This document shows, piece after piece, positions 52,258-60,915 of a stretch of DNA of 64,000 nucleotides; position 1 is the first letter of the stretch; each line of letters begins with the position of its first letter. The translations under genes were made by a program, and so were the position numbers. The stretch is from an uncultured Paracoccaceae bacterium (GTDB taxonomy: Bacteria > Pseudomonadota > Alphaproteobacteria > Rhodobacterales > Rhodobacteraceae), in NCBI GenBank assembly GCA_947501555.1, contig CANMWG010000001.1:2480001-2544000 (forward strand), given 5' to 3'. Below the pieces are notes generated by a model, which saw only the letters and a list, made by a program, of their open reading frames with translations, did no database searches and had not been told where the DNA came from.

Positions 52258-53564
52258 GCGCGCCACTCCAAGTCATCATAGCGTTTGGCTCGGTCGCGGT
52301 CCTTTTGGGGCTCATGCAAGTAGTGCGCCAACTTGCCACAAAATGGGACATCAACGCAGAGCTGCAACGCAAACTCGTGCATGTCGGAACCGGCCTCTAC
52401 GCAATGATATTGCCATGGCTGTTTGCGGACCGCTGGCCTGTTTACATGCTTGTCGGGGTGACGCTGCTCGTCATGCTTGTACTAAGGCTACCAAACTCGC
52501 GACTGGGCGCAACTTTGCACGGGGTAGAACGACAGTCTTACGGCGATCTGCTTCTGGCAATCTCCGTGGGTTTGTGCCTGTTCTTGGCGGAAGACCAGCT
52601 GTTTCTCTACGTGCTCCCGATGGCAGTGCTAACACTGGCTGATGCGGCCGCCGCATTGGCAGGCAGCACCTACGGGACCCGGATTTTCCGGGTAGAAGAC
52701 GGCGAAAAAAGCATCGAAGGCAGTGTCGTCTTCTTCATCGTGACGCTGCTGATCTCAATCATCTGCTTGATGCTGATGACACCCTTTGCGCCCGCCAACA
52801 TCATCGTCATTTCATTGATGGTCGCCGCCTTCGGCACCTTGGTCGAGGCGGTCAGCTGGCGCGGGTTTGACAATTTCTTTCTGCCCATCGGCCTGCTGAT
52901 ATTCTTATCTGTCCATGCGGCCAGACCGCTCGGCGAATTGGTCTTACTGGCCGTCACCTTTGCCCTTAGCATCATTGCGTTCAAGACAATCGCCCCCAAA
53001 ATCGGGCTGACCAACCACGCCGCGCGGGTCTATGTGACTACTGTGTTTTTGCTGCTCGCCGTCACGGCATTCCAGAACGCGATAGCACCGATCCTAGTAC
53101 TCGCGGCCCACGCCTGGAGCCGAGGCGCCGCACCCAGTCAAAGCAAATATCCCGACCTGGATATCGTGGCGGGTCTGGCCTTTGTCAGCTTTGGATGGCT
53201 GGCACTAGGCAATGCGACGGGTGCGAATGCGATCTCTTTTTACGGGATCACAGCACTTGGGATGATGACAGGGCTTTGTGCTATCGCATTGAACACGGCG
53301 CGGGCAAAGGTACGGATACTCACACTGATCGCCGTCGGGCTCACGTGTGTTGCGGTGCGCGCCTTGGCCATTCAGCTCAACCCGGCACCAACCTATTGGA
53401 ATGGTCCGATGTGGCCGCTTCTGATAGGGTGCATTGCAGTGATGGGAATAACCCCACTGACAATTCCGCATTTTTTCGGGCATAAGCGTGTGACAAAAAT
53501 CGTTATTTTGTCCCTTACGATCCCACTCATCACCTATCTTATATCCATGGGTATTTCGACATGA
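52254..53564 (+). CDS. Dolichol/phytol-kinase-like membrane protein
   Basis: A 436-residue polytopic protein starting with TTG at 52254, inside the stop of the previous gene. The first half resembles CTP-dependent polyprenol kinases (dolichol kinase SEC59, phytol kinase VTE5): ELQRKLVHVGTGLYAM near the N-terminus and LADAAAALAGSTYGTRIFRVEDGEKSIEGSVVFF, matching their conserved CTP-binding and KSxEGS motifs. The second half (about 220-436) is another hydrophobic region without a known match and is an extension over the usual length. It could phosphorylate a prenol for the UbiA-like enzyme. Confidence 0.75.
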   Translation: MSAPLQVIIAFGSVAVLLGLMQVVRQLATKWDINAELQRKLVHVGTGLYAMILPWLFADRWPVYMLVGVTLLVMLVLRLPNSRLGATLHGVERQSYGDLLLAISVGLCLFLAEDQLFLYVLPMAVLTLADAAAALAGSTYGTRIFRVEDGEKSIEGSVVFFIVTLLISIICLMLMTPFAPANIIVISLMVAAFGTLVEAVSWRGFDNFFLPIGLLIFLSVHAARPLGELVLLAVTFALSIIAFKTIAPKIGLTNHAARVYVTTVFLLLAVTAFQNAIAPILVLAAHAWSRGAAPSQSKYPDLDIVAGLAFVSFGWLALGNATGANAISFYGITALGMMTGLCAIALNTARAKVRILTLIAVGLTCVAVRALAIQLNPAPTYWNGPMWPLLIGCIAVMGITPLTIPHFFGHKRVTKIVILSLTIPLITYLISMGIST

Positions 53565-54406
53565 CAAATCACGCATTCCGCACGGATGACGCAAAAATCA
53601 CGGTCTACTTGGACGGGCCTGCATGGGACGGCATGCCAGCGGCAACGTTAGGTGGTTTCTCATGCAAGACGGTCGAAGCAGGCCGGGACGTGCTGCAACA
53701 AGCGATTTCATTTGTCCGCGACAACGGCATGCAGCAAATCATCGGCCCGATGGACGGGGACACATGGCACAGCTATCGCTTTGTGACGCAATCCGATGAC
53801 AGCCCCCCGTTCCTGATGGAACCAAAAAACACTCAGGACGCCCTTGAGGTCTTCAAAGACAGCGGCTTCACCGAGATCAGTAGCTATTTCTCGGCCCGGG
53901 TGCCCATTGAACAGACCGCACAGGTAGCGCCGCCCGAAACAAATGAATTCGCGATTGAAACCTGGGATGGCACGAACCCTGAGGGGCTTTTTGAACAGGT
54001 GTTTGATCTGTCGTGCCAGGCCTTTGCCCAGAACGCCTTTTACAAACCAATCACGCAAGAGGCGTTTCTTGCACTTTACATGCCCATGGTCCCGCTCCTG
54101 AAACGCGAGCTGATCTTCTTTGCGCGCAGACCCGATGGCACACTGGTGGGCTTCCTGTTCGGCACACCCAATTACGCCGAAGGGCCGAAGCCCGCCAGTG
54201 CGATCGCAAAAACCTATGCAAGCTTGGCACGCGGGGCCGGTCGGCAGCTGCTTTATTCTTTCCACCGCGCAGCCCAAGAGCAGGGATACGACACAGCAAT
54301 CCACGCGTTGATGCATGACGATAACCTGTCCGCTTTGCGTAGCGGCGCGGAAGGGGCAGAGATCTTTCGGCGATACGGGCTCTTTGGGTTGAAACTGGAT
54401 GGCTAG
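53561..54406 (+). CDS. GNAT-like acyltransferase-fold protein
   Basis: A 281-residue protein with no clean family hit by eye. The middle part (about 130-270) has the layout of a GNAT fold: FFARRPDGTLVGFLFGTPNY as the central strands, SLARGAGRQLLYSFHRAAQEQGYDTAIHALMHDDNLSALRSG as the CoA-binding helix and following strand, and FRRYGLFGLKL at the end. The first 120 residues may be a second, degenerate GNAT half. It may acylate the pathway product. It overlaps the kinase-like gene by 4 bp and the ligase gene by 8 bp. Confidence 0.65.
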   Translation: MTNHAFRTDDAKITVYLDGPAWDGMPAATLGGFSCKTVEAGRDVLQQAISFVRDNGMQQIIGPMDGDTWHSYRFVTQSDDSPPFLMEPKNTQDALEVFKDSGFTEISSYFSARVPIEQTAQVAPPETNEFAIETWDGTNPEGLFEQVFDLSCQAFAQNAFYKPITQEAFLALYMPMVPLLKRELIFFARRPDGTLVGFLFGTPNYAEGPKPASAIAKTYASLARGAGRQLLYSFHRAAQEQGYDTAIHALMHDDNLSALRSGAEGAEIFRRYGLFGLKLDG

Positions 54407-55823
54407 CATTCTGGACGATTTTGCCGCTGCAGTCGCGCGGCATCCTGACCGGACAGCCATCGTTGACGGCAAAGGACGCGCGGTGACTTTCGCGCAACTC
54501 AAGGCACGGGCTGACGGGTTTGCCCGCGCATGGCATGCGCGCGGGGTGCGCAGGGGTGACCGGGTGTTGCTCGCCATGCGACTGGACGCCGATCTCTACG
54601 CCAGCCTTGCCGCACTATGGTCGCTTGGGGCCACGGTGGTTTTGCCAGAACCCGCAATGGGCATTGACGGGTTACGTCATGCGGCGCGTGTGACCAATGT
54701 CTCGGCCTTTTGCAGCTCTGGCGCCTACGGCCTGCTGAAATTCGCGCTGCCTGCGCTTTGGAAACTACGCCATCTGCGGCCCCAGATCATGGCAGGCGAC
54801 CCACCAGAAGGGCAACCACCCGGCGAAGAGGACATAGCACTCATCTCATTCACGTCCGGCACCACCGGCGCACCCAAGGCGATCCCGCGAAGCCATGGTT
54901 TCCTGACCGCACAGCACCATGCAATCGCACCCATGCTACACAGTCCGGGACCTGAACGCGACCTCGTGGCTTTTCCGGTGTTCGTCTTAATCAACATCGC
55001 CAGCGGTCAAACCTCTGTCCTGCCAAATTGGAAAATGTCGCGTCTGGCAAAATTGCCCGCGTCACAACTTGAACACTGGATCGCAAACCAGAACGTCACA
55101 CGGGCCCTCCTGCCGCCATCGCTCAGCGAAAAACTGGCCCATACTGATATGCCCGCGTGTTTTCACACGCTCTTCACGGGCGGCGGACCTGTCTTTCCCG
55201 ACATGCTCAGCGCGCTTCAAACCGCGAAAGCAGGGCTACGTTTGGTCTGCGTCTACGGGTCCACCGAAGCCGAACCCATCGCTCATCTGGAATCCACCGA
55301 CATCTCGGTCACGGATCACGGCAAGATGACAACCGGAAAGGGTCTTCTCGTGGGCCACCCGGTGGACGGGCTCCAAGTGCGCATCGTAGGTGACGAAATT
55401 CAGGTCGCAGGCAAGCACGTCAACTGCGGATATCTGGACCCAAAACATGACGCCGACAATAAGGTGCACGAAGCTGGAACGATCTGGCACCGCACCGGGG
55501 ATACCGGCTATTTCGACAACGAAGGGCGGCTTTGGCTGCTCGGACGGGTGGGAACACAGGTCACTGTTGCGGGCAAGGCGATCTTCCCTTTCTCGGTCGA
55601 GGTCGCCGCACGCCAATGGCAGGGGGTCACACAATGTGCGTTAATCGCGGTCAAGGGCAACGTCACTTTGGTGATTGAAGGCGACACGCAGCATATTGAG
55701 GCTTGGCGAACCAAGGCTGCCGCACTGAACATCCAAATTATCAAACACATGGCGTCAATTCCGATCGACAAACGCCACGCATCCAAAATCGACCGATCAG
55801 CGTTGCAAAAAGCAATCACGTAA
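54399..55823 (+). CDS. OleC-like AMP-dependent acyl ligase
   Basis: A 474-residue adenylate-forming enzyme: A3 motif ISFTSGTTGAPKAIPRSHGF (about 150-168), GGGPVFPDML, VYGSTEAEPIA, TGDTGYFDNEGRLWLLGR and the late IDKRHASKIDRSAL. The last motif and overall length resemble OleC / beta-lactone synthetases and related fatty acyl-AMP ligases more than standard acyl-CoA synthetases. The catalytic Lys of the C-terminal domain would be in the SKIDR stretch. It closes the seven-gene operon and may activate the acyl chain or form a lactone. Confidence 0.82.
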   Translation: MASILDDFAAAVARHPDRTAIVDGKGRAVTFAQLKARADGFARAWHARGVRRGDRVLLAMRLDADLYASLAALWSLGATVVLPEPAMGIDGLRHAARVTNVSAFCSSGAYGLLKFALPALWKLRHLRPQIMAGDPPEGQPPGEEDIALISFTSGTTGAPKAIPRSHGFLTAQHHAIAPMLHSPGPERDLVAFPVFVLINIASGQTSVLPNWKMSRLAKLPASQLEHWIANQNVTRALLPPSLSEKLAHTDMPACFHTLFTGGGPVFPDMLSALQTAKAGLRLVCVYGSTEAEPIAHLESTDISVTDHGKMTTGKGLLVGHPVDGLQVRIVGDEIQVAGKHVNCGYLDPKHDADNKVHEAGTIWHRTGDTGYFDNEGRLWLLGRVGTQVTVAGKAIFPFSVEVAARQWQGVTQCALIAVKGNVTLVIEGDTQHIEAWRTKAAALNIQIIKHMASIPIDKRHASKIDRSALQKAIT

Positions 55824-56020
55824 GGTGCGATGAAAGAACCCGAATTGAGTAACAGAATGCGGGTCACCGATGTAAACGCGACAGACTTATTTCCTATAAA
55901 CGCAGAACCATGGCCGGAACCGCGAACAGTGTCGTAATTGACCTTCCGTCTATCATTTCCTCCGCTATGCTCCACCGGACGCCAAACGTTATCGATGATT
56001 GCTACAAGAGCCGCTTACCC

Positions 56021-57778
56021 ATGACCAAAGAACGCAATTTCCGTAATAGCTTAACCTCCCTCATCCAGCAGGTTTATCCGGCATTAGACTGTGAGGCTTT
56101 GACTGATGCGGTGATTGCAGCATTCTGGCCGGACGGATCCGAACCACGTGCAGAGGGGCGGATACCAAGCAACGATCTATGGAATGAACAAGACGCGCTG
56201 CTGATCACCTATGGCAACTCCATAATCGACGGCGCCCATAAGCCGCTTGATCTGTTGCATGACTTCTTGCTGCGCCGGATGAAAGACGTGGTCAACGGCG
56301 TGCATATCCTGCCGTTCTTCCCCTACACGTCAGACGATGGATTTGCGGTGTCGGATTTTCGGGCCGTGAACCCACAGTTGGGGGACTGGCCCGATATCAA
56401 CCGGATCAGCGAAGACTTCGATCTGATGTCTGATCTGGTGCTCAACCATGTCTCAAGCCAGGGACAGTGGTTCAACAGCTACCGGCAGGGCCAAGCGCCT
56501 TATGACAAGTATTTTTTCGAAGCCAGCCCCGATGATGATCTGAAAGATGTCGTCAGGCCACGGACAACACCGCTGCTGCAAGAGGTCGAAACGAGCAATG
56601 GCCCACGCCATGTCTGGTGCACCTTCAGTCACGATCAAATTGATGTGGATTTCCGCAACCCAGAGGTCCTGTTAGAATTTCTGCGGATCATTCGCCTGCA
56701 TGTCGACAATGGCGTGCAGATCATCCGGCTCGACGCGGTGGCGTTTCTTTGGAAAGAGCCGGGCACATCATCGATCCACCTGCCCCAGACCCATGCAATC
56801 ATCAAACTGATGCGGGTGCTGTGCGACTTTGCGTCTGAAAAAATCATTCTGTTGACCGAAACCAATGTGCCTAAGGCCGAGAACCTCAGCTATTTCGGCC
56901 ACCACGACGAAGCACATGCGATTTACAACTTTCCACTGCCACCGTTGGTCTTGCATGCGGTGATGTCAGGATCGGCCCATTATCTGCGTCGTTGGCAAAG
57001 CGGCATGCCCCCTGCCCCCATGGGCTGCGCTTTTCTAAACTTTACCGCCAGTCACGACGGGATCGGGATGCGCCCGGCCGAAGGTATTCTGCCCACCGAT
57101 GAACAAGCACGGATGATCGACACGATCAAAGACATCGGTGGTCTTGTTTCAATGCGCGCCCTGCCTGACGGCGGCGAAGCCCCTTATGAGATCAACACCA
57201 CATTTTTTGAGGCGACAGCGCAAACCTTTGACGGCAAGGACGACTATCACTTTGACCGGTTTGTCTGCACCCAAACAATCCCCATGTCGCTTGAGGGTAT
57301 TCCCGCCTTCTATATCCACTCGATGCTGGGCACGCCCAACGATCACGCCCAAGTCAAACATCGCGGCATGAACCGGGCGATCAACCGACATCGGTGGGAT
57401 TATCCAGAACTGAACGCACGGCTAGATGATCCGACATCGACGCAATCCCGGGTTTTGACAGCCTTGTCTGATCGCTTGCGCATTCGGGCCAAACAACCGG
57501 CATTCCACCCCAATGCAACGCAATTCACCATGCCTCTGACCGACAGCGTCTTTGGCGTTTGGCGGCAAAGCCTTGACCGGCGCCAATCGATCTTTGCGCT
57601 CCATAATGTCAGCAACAAGACCGTCACATTGTCACATCTTTCGATGAACCTGATTGAGGACGAAATCTGGTATGACCTGATCAGCGGTGAAACGATCAAC
57701 ATGCACAAAGGGGCTCTGAAACTGGCGCCCTATCAGTGCTGCTGGATCACCAACCGGGGCCGGATTACGGACGCCTAA
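56021..57778 (+). CDS. GH13_18 sucrose/glucosylglycerate phosphorylase
   Basis: A GH13 subfamily 18 enzyme, about 585 residues from ATG 56021 (an upstream ATG at 55970 is also possible; neither has a clear ribosome site). Catalytic Asp nucleophile in IIRLDAVAFLWKEPGT, Glu acid/base in ILLTETNVPKAENLSYFG and stabiliser Asp in FTASHDGIGMRPAEG. GH13_18 members phosphorolyse sucrose, glucosylglycerate or glucosylglycerol to alpha-glucose 1-phosphate. The neighbouring GpgS-like and MPGP-like genes make glucosylglycerate the best guess. It converges on them with two bases between stops. Confidence 0.85.
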   Translation: MTKERNFRNSLTSLIQQVYPALDCEALTDAVIAAFWPDGSEPRAEGRIPSNDLWNEQDALLITYGNSIIDGAHKPLDLLHDFLLRRMKDVVNGVHILPFFPYTSDDGFAVSDFRAVNPQLGDWPDINRISEDFDLMSDLVLNHVSSQGQWFNSYRQGQAPYDKYFFEASPDDDLKDVVRPRTTPLLQEVETSNGPRHVWCTFSHDQIDVDFRNPEVLLEFLRIIRLHVDNGVQIIRLDAVAFLWKEPGTSSIHLPQTHAIIKLMRVLCDFASEKIILLTETNVPKAENLSYFGHHDEAHAIYNFPLPPLVLHAVMSGSAHYLRRWQSGMPPAPMGCAFLNFTASHDGIGMRPAEGILPTDEQARMIDTIKDIGGLVSMRALPDGGEAPYEINTTFFEATAQTFDGKDDYHFDRFVCTQTIPMSLEGIPAFYIHSMLGTPNDHAQVKHRGMNRAINRHRWDYPELNARLDDPTSTQSRVLTALSDRLRIRAKQPAFHPNATQFTMPLTDSVFGVWRQSLDRRQSIFALHNVSNKTVTLSHLSMNLIEDEIWYDLISGETINMHKGALKLAPYQCCWITNRGRITDA

Positions 57779-57780
57779 AC

Positions 57781-58998
57781 TTAGTACTCCAGCTCATCGG
57801 CCTTTGCGGCAGCATTCATATCGGCAAGGAACGTCGGATCCGCGGCGTGCACGCGGTTCCATGTGGGAATAAACGGTGTCTCATGTGGTTTTTCCAGAAA
57901 CACTTGTCCCGCACGCATGATGTTTTCGGCAAACAGCTCGATTGAGCGTTCTTCGGAATGGCGGTCAATTGTCATACCGTTCATCTTGGCATCGCTGCAA
58001 TAGCTGTCCAACAGATCCAAGGCCGAGCGATAATATGTGGCTTTCAATGTGCGGAACACATTCGGTGTAAAGACGGTCCCATCTGCGGCAAGCTTGCGAA
58101 AGACCGCCTTGCAAATGTCAGTGGACATACGGTTCAGACCAGCAGCCGCTTCATCCGGGCTCAGCTCTTGGTGCTTGTGGTCGTAGGCATCCGAAATTTC
58201 CACTTGGCACACAGCCTTTGGCGCAAAGTTGCGCCAAGCCTCGGACAATACCCCGATCTCCAGCCCCCAATCAGACGGAATGCGCAAATCCGGTAGAACC
58301 GCTGTCCGCATCGCAAATTCACCAGACAACGGATAACGAAAGCTGCGCAGGTAATCGATGTAATCCCGTGCACCCACCACGCGGTTCAACGCAATCAACA
58401 GCGGGCTGACCAACAAACGGGTAACGCGGCCATTCAACTTATCGCCCCCGATGCGCGCATAATAGCCCTTAGCCAATTGATATGGGAACGTCGGATTGGC
58501 CATCGGATAGACCAACCGGGCAAGCAGTTCCTTGTCATAGGTCAGAATATCGCAATCATGAATGGCCATGACAGCGCTGTCAGCACAGCTCATCAGATAA
58601 CCAAGCGCGGACCAGACATTCTTGCCTTTGCCTTGCTCATGCGGCGCAAGACCCAATGCGTCCAAACGCGCGCCCAGCGCCAACATGCGGGGGCTGTCAT
58701 TCCAGATAACGATGTGGTTTTGCTTCAGACCCTTAAAGAATTCCTTGGCATGGCGGTACTGGGTCTCATTGGCGGCGTCCAAGCCAATAATGATGCGGTG
58801 CAGATAATCAACCTTCGCAAGCTCGGTCAAAATTTTGGGCATCGCATTGCCCTCAAGCTCTGAATAAAGGCAGGGCAAGACCAAAGTAATTTTGCGGGTC
58901 ATGGCAAAAGTGCGTAGTTCGGCCTCCATCTCATCGACACTGCGGGTCCGAAGGTTATGCAGCGTTGTGATGTTTCCGTTTTGATGGAAGTCGGCCAT
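57781..58998 (-). CDS. gpgS: Glucosyl-3-phosphoglycerate synthase-like glycosyltransferase
   Basis: A 405-residue GT81-like (GpgS/MPGS-type) glycosyltransferase that makes glucosyl- or mannosyl-3-phosphoglycerate from an NDP-sugar and 3-phosphoglycerate. The GT-A fold starts TRKITLVLPCLYSELEGNAMPKILTEL, with the metal motif HDCDILTYD and the acceptor/active-site block LSGEFAMRTAVLPDLRIPSDWGLEIGVLSEAW. It lies 12 bp after the phosphatase gene in the same operon. The product is a compatible solute made under salt or nitrogen stress. Gluco or manno type is not decided by sequence alone; the phosphorylase favours gluco. Confidence 0.85.
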   Translation of the reverse strand: MADFHQNGNITTLHNLRTRSVDEMEAELRTFAMTRKITLVLPCLYSELEGNAMPKILTELAKVDYLHRIIIGLDAANETQYRHAKEFFKGLKQNHIVIWNDSPRMLALGARLDALGLAPHEQGKGKNVWSALGYLMSCADSAVMAIHDCDILTYDKELLARLVYPMANPTFPYQLAKGYYARIGGDKLNGRVTRLLVSPLLIALNRVVGARDYIDYLRSFRYPLSGEFAMRTAVLPDLRIPSDWGLEIGVLSEAWRNFAPKAVCQVEISDAYDHKHQELSPDEAAAGLNRMSTDICKAVFRKLAADGTVFTPNVFRTLKATYYRSALDLLDSYCSDAKMNGMTIDRHSEERSIELFAENIMRAGQVFLEKPHETPFIPTWNRVHAADPTFLADMNAAAKADELEY

Positions 58999-59010
58999 AT
59001 CTGTATTTTC

Positions 59011-59796
59011 CTATTCAAGTTCAAGGCGTGCAATTGCATCAAGCACCGCCAAATTCCATCCGGTTGGACCGGGTTCTGTTGTCCGCAGGATACCACCCGC
59101 ATCTTCCGTTTTTAACGGGGGCAGTGGGGCCCGCGCTGGGTTGGCAACAACGATCCCAAGATCGGCAAATTCCAACATAGCGATGTCGTTGGGCGCATCC
59201 CCCAGCGCAATCGTATGGCGCGGTTCATAGGTATCGATGATCGCGCGCATTTGGTCGACTTTGTTATGACCCAATGACAGCGTCAAAAACCGGCCACCTT
59301 GCTGTGCTGTGACGCCCTCTGCAGCCAATGCATCCAAGAAAGCTTGTTTTTGGGCCGGCGTCCCGGACCATGTGCCAGGCTCAGAAAAACTGCGCTGCTG
59401 GGCGAGGGCCGCGGCCTCTGCGGAAAGCCCGGTCATCTCCACAACGCCTTCGACCGACACATCGCCAAAGCCACAAAACAGCGCGCGTAATGCGGCAGGG
59501 ACCTGTGCCAAACCCGCTCTGACGGCGTCATATTGGCCAGCATCGGGGCATGCGGTGACAAACGGCGGCAAGACACCTGCACCATTTTCGACAATGGCTG
59601 GCCAGGCTTCGACCCCAATATCATGGCGGAGACTGCTGATTTCCGGCGCGGTCTTACTGCTTGCAAGAACCAGCCCCGCAGATAGTCGGCAGATCGCCTC
59701 AATCGCGGATTTTGCGGGGGTGTAATCATACGTATCGTGATCAATCAAAGTACCATCGAGATCCGAAAATACTATCAAGTCACATGAAGCCGTCAT
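59011..59796 (-). CDS. Mannosyl/glucosyl-3-phosphoglycerate phosphatase (HAD-IIB)
   Basis: A 261-residue HAD phosphatase of the MPGP group: motif I FSDLDGTLIDHDTYDY, motif II LASSKT, motif III Lys in HNKVDQMRAII and motif IV ALGDAPNDIAMLEFADLGIVV. It removes the phosphate from the synthase product to give the free solute. The ATG at 59796 (MTASCDLIVFSDLDGT) is used because the longer frame up to 60012 is not protein-like. It is translated just before the synthase. Confidence 0.88.
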   Translation of the reverse strand: MTASCDLIVFSDLDGTLIDHDTYDYTPAKSAIEAICRLSAGLVLASSKTAPEISSLRHDIGVEAWPAIVENGAGVLPPFVTACPDAGQYDAVRAGLAQVPAALRALFCGFGDVSVEGVVEMTGLSAEAAALAQQRSFSEPGTWSGTPAQKQAFLDALAAEGVTAQQGGRFLTLSLGHNKVDQMRAIIDTYEPRHTIALGDAPNDIAMLEFADLGIVVANPARAPLPPLKTEDAGGILRTTEPGPTGWNLAVLDAIARLELE

Positions 59797-59974
59797 GCGT
59801 AGATACTGGCCCAGTTGATATGAGACCACAAGCAGTTGCGCGCCTCCAAGCGGGATAATCTGGCAAATCGAAAGGAGCAGCGCCCTCAGGGCAAACAACC
59901 TGATTAAGACTTGTAACCGGCACAAGCGTTGCTTCAAGTTCAGCCCGCTCAGGCCAACCCAACCATGCTTGCAT
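59780..59974 (-). CDS. Possible small ORF upstream of the phosphatase
   Basis: A 64-codon frame beginning MQAWLGWPERAELEATLVPV, overlapping the phosphatase start by 17 bp. In-frame codons continue upstream to about 60050 without a standard start (…AIPEQAARALEDGADIAWLR), and codon use looks protein-like. It may be a small leader gene or the 3' part of a decayed gene. No family recognised. Confidence 0.3.
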   Translation of the reverse strand: MQAWLGWPERAELEATLVPVTSLNQVVCPEGAAPFDLPDYPAWRRATACGLISTGPVSTHDGFM

Positions 59975-60333
59975 CCTGAGCCAGGCAATATCGGCGCCGT
60001 CTTCCAGCGCACGCGCGGCCTGCTCTGGAATTGCTGTTACAAAGGTGAAAACTCAAAAAATTAGGCAAGTGAACGACGCCACATCGGGTCGCTCAACAAC
60101 ACGCGGCGGCGCCTTAAGAACGAAGGGGCCGCTTTACCCAGGTCACGCTTGGAAAGCGGGTTTTCGCGGGGACAGACCGCATGAATTTCCCCTTGGGCGG
60201 GTGTCGCCAATAATCGCATATGAAACACGCGACACTTGTGCACAAAAATTGTGCACTCTACAAACATACGCAAGCGCAGCCTCGGATCAAGCTGACGCAC
60301 ACCAAAAACATGATCCAAATGGAGGGACGCACT
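59975..60333. other. Gene-poor stretch with a palindromic site
   Basis: This stretch lies between divergent genes. No convincing gene is seen apart from the possible upstream extension of the small ORF at its left end. A palindrome at 60238-60256 (listed separately) marks a likely promoter for the glycine-zipper gene. Confidence 0.5.
60238..60256. promoter_or_regulatory. Palindrome upstream of the glycine-zipper gene
   Basis: Arms GTGCACAA and TTGTGCAC pair perfectly around AAA. The site is about 80 bp upstream of the start at 60334, at a position fit for an operator. The binding protein is unknown. Confidence 0.5.
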
Positions 60334-60633
60334 ATGGAACAACTGATCATTCAACTCGTATCGGGGGCTGTTGGCGGAAACGTCGCGGGCGGGGTATTGA
60401 AGAACCTGTCGCTAGGCACGCTTGGCAACTCAATCGCCGGGATCGTTGGCGGTGGGCTTGGCGGACAAATCCTTGGCATGGTCACAGGCGGTGCCGCGGC
60501 CGGTGCTGACGTGGCAACCGGCGGCGGGCTTGATCTAGGCAGCATCCTGACGCAAGTCGCCGGAGGCGGTATCGGTGGCGGTGCAGGTCTGGCCATCGTC
60601 GGGGTCATCAAGAACATGATGTCAAAAAGCTAA
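60334..60633 (+). CDS. Small glycine-zipper membrane-associated protein
   Basis: A 99-residue, glycine- and alanine-rich hydrophobic protein starting MEQLIIQLVSGAVGGNVAGGVLKNLSLGTLGNSIAG, with GGGLGGQILGMVTGGAAAG and GGGIGGGAGLAIVGVIKNMM. GxxxG-type repeats suggest packed membrane helices or an oligomeric pore-like bundle. A strong GGAGGG site precedes the ATG. Related small proteins of unknown role occur in many proteobacteria. It is a stand-alone gene with its own palindrome and terminator. Confidence 0.8.
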   Translation: MEQLIIQLVSGAVGGNVAGGVLKNLSLGTLGNSIAGIVGGGLGGQILGMVTGGAAAGADVATGGGLDLGSILTQVAGGGIGGGAGLAIVGVIKNMMSKS

Positions 60634-60639
60634 GGCGGG

Positions 60640-60666
60640 AATGCCCCCTGAAATTATGGGGGCATT
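60640..60666 (+). terminator. Hairpin after the glycine-zipper gene
   Basis: Arms AATGCCCCC and GGGGGCATT, nine pairs, surround a nine-base loop starting six bases past the stop codon. Only a short T-run (cttttgac) comes later. It is probably the terminator of the small gene. Confidence 0.65.
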
Positions 60667-60915
60667 AACCACTTTTGACCGCGCGGTGTGTTAAGCGGGG
60701 CGCGACTGAAATTTGTACATACGGCGTCTGTACGCAATATGTACGGGATCTGCGTGGCGCAAACAGCAGTATCGTCACCGAATTAACCCACCATACGGGC
60801 AACTGCTGAAATTTCGCTGCAAAACGACGTTCGGCGCATTTACCTTTTCGGCGCGGCCTTGTCTTGATCCGCGACACAAGCTACCCCTATGGCGATTATG
60901 AAAAAGGGGCGCGTG

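Noticed and set aside
60045-60236. Structured RNA (6S or SRP-like) because of several G/C-rich runs
   Set aside because: No diagnostic motif of 6S, SRP, tmRNA or RNase P RNA could be found by eye.
60634-60888. Possible promoter-linked small gene between the terminator and the sulfurtransferase
   Set aside because: Short frames there are antisense or lack ribosome sites; nothing convincing was seen.
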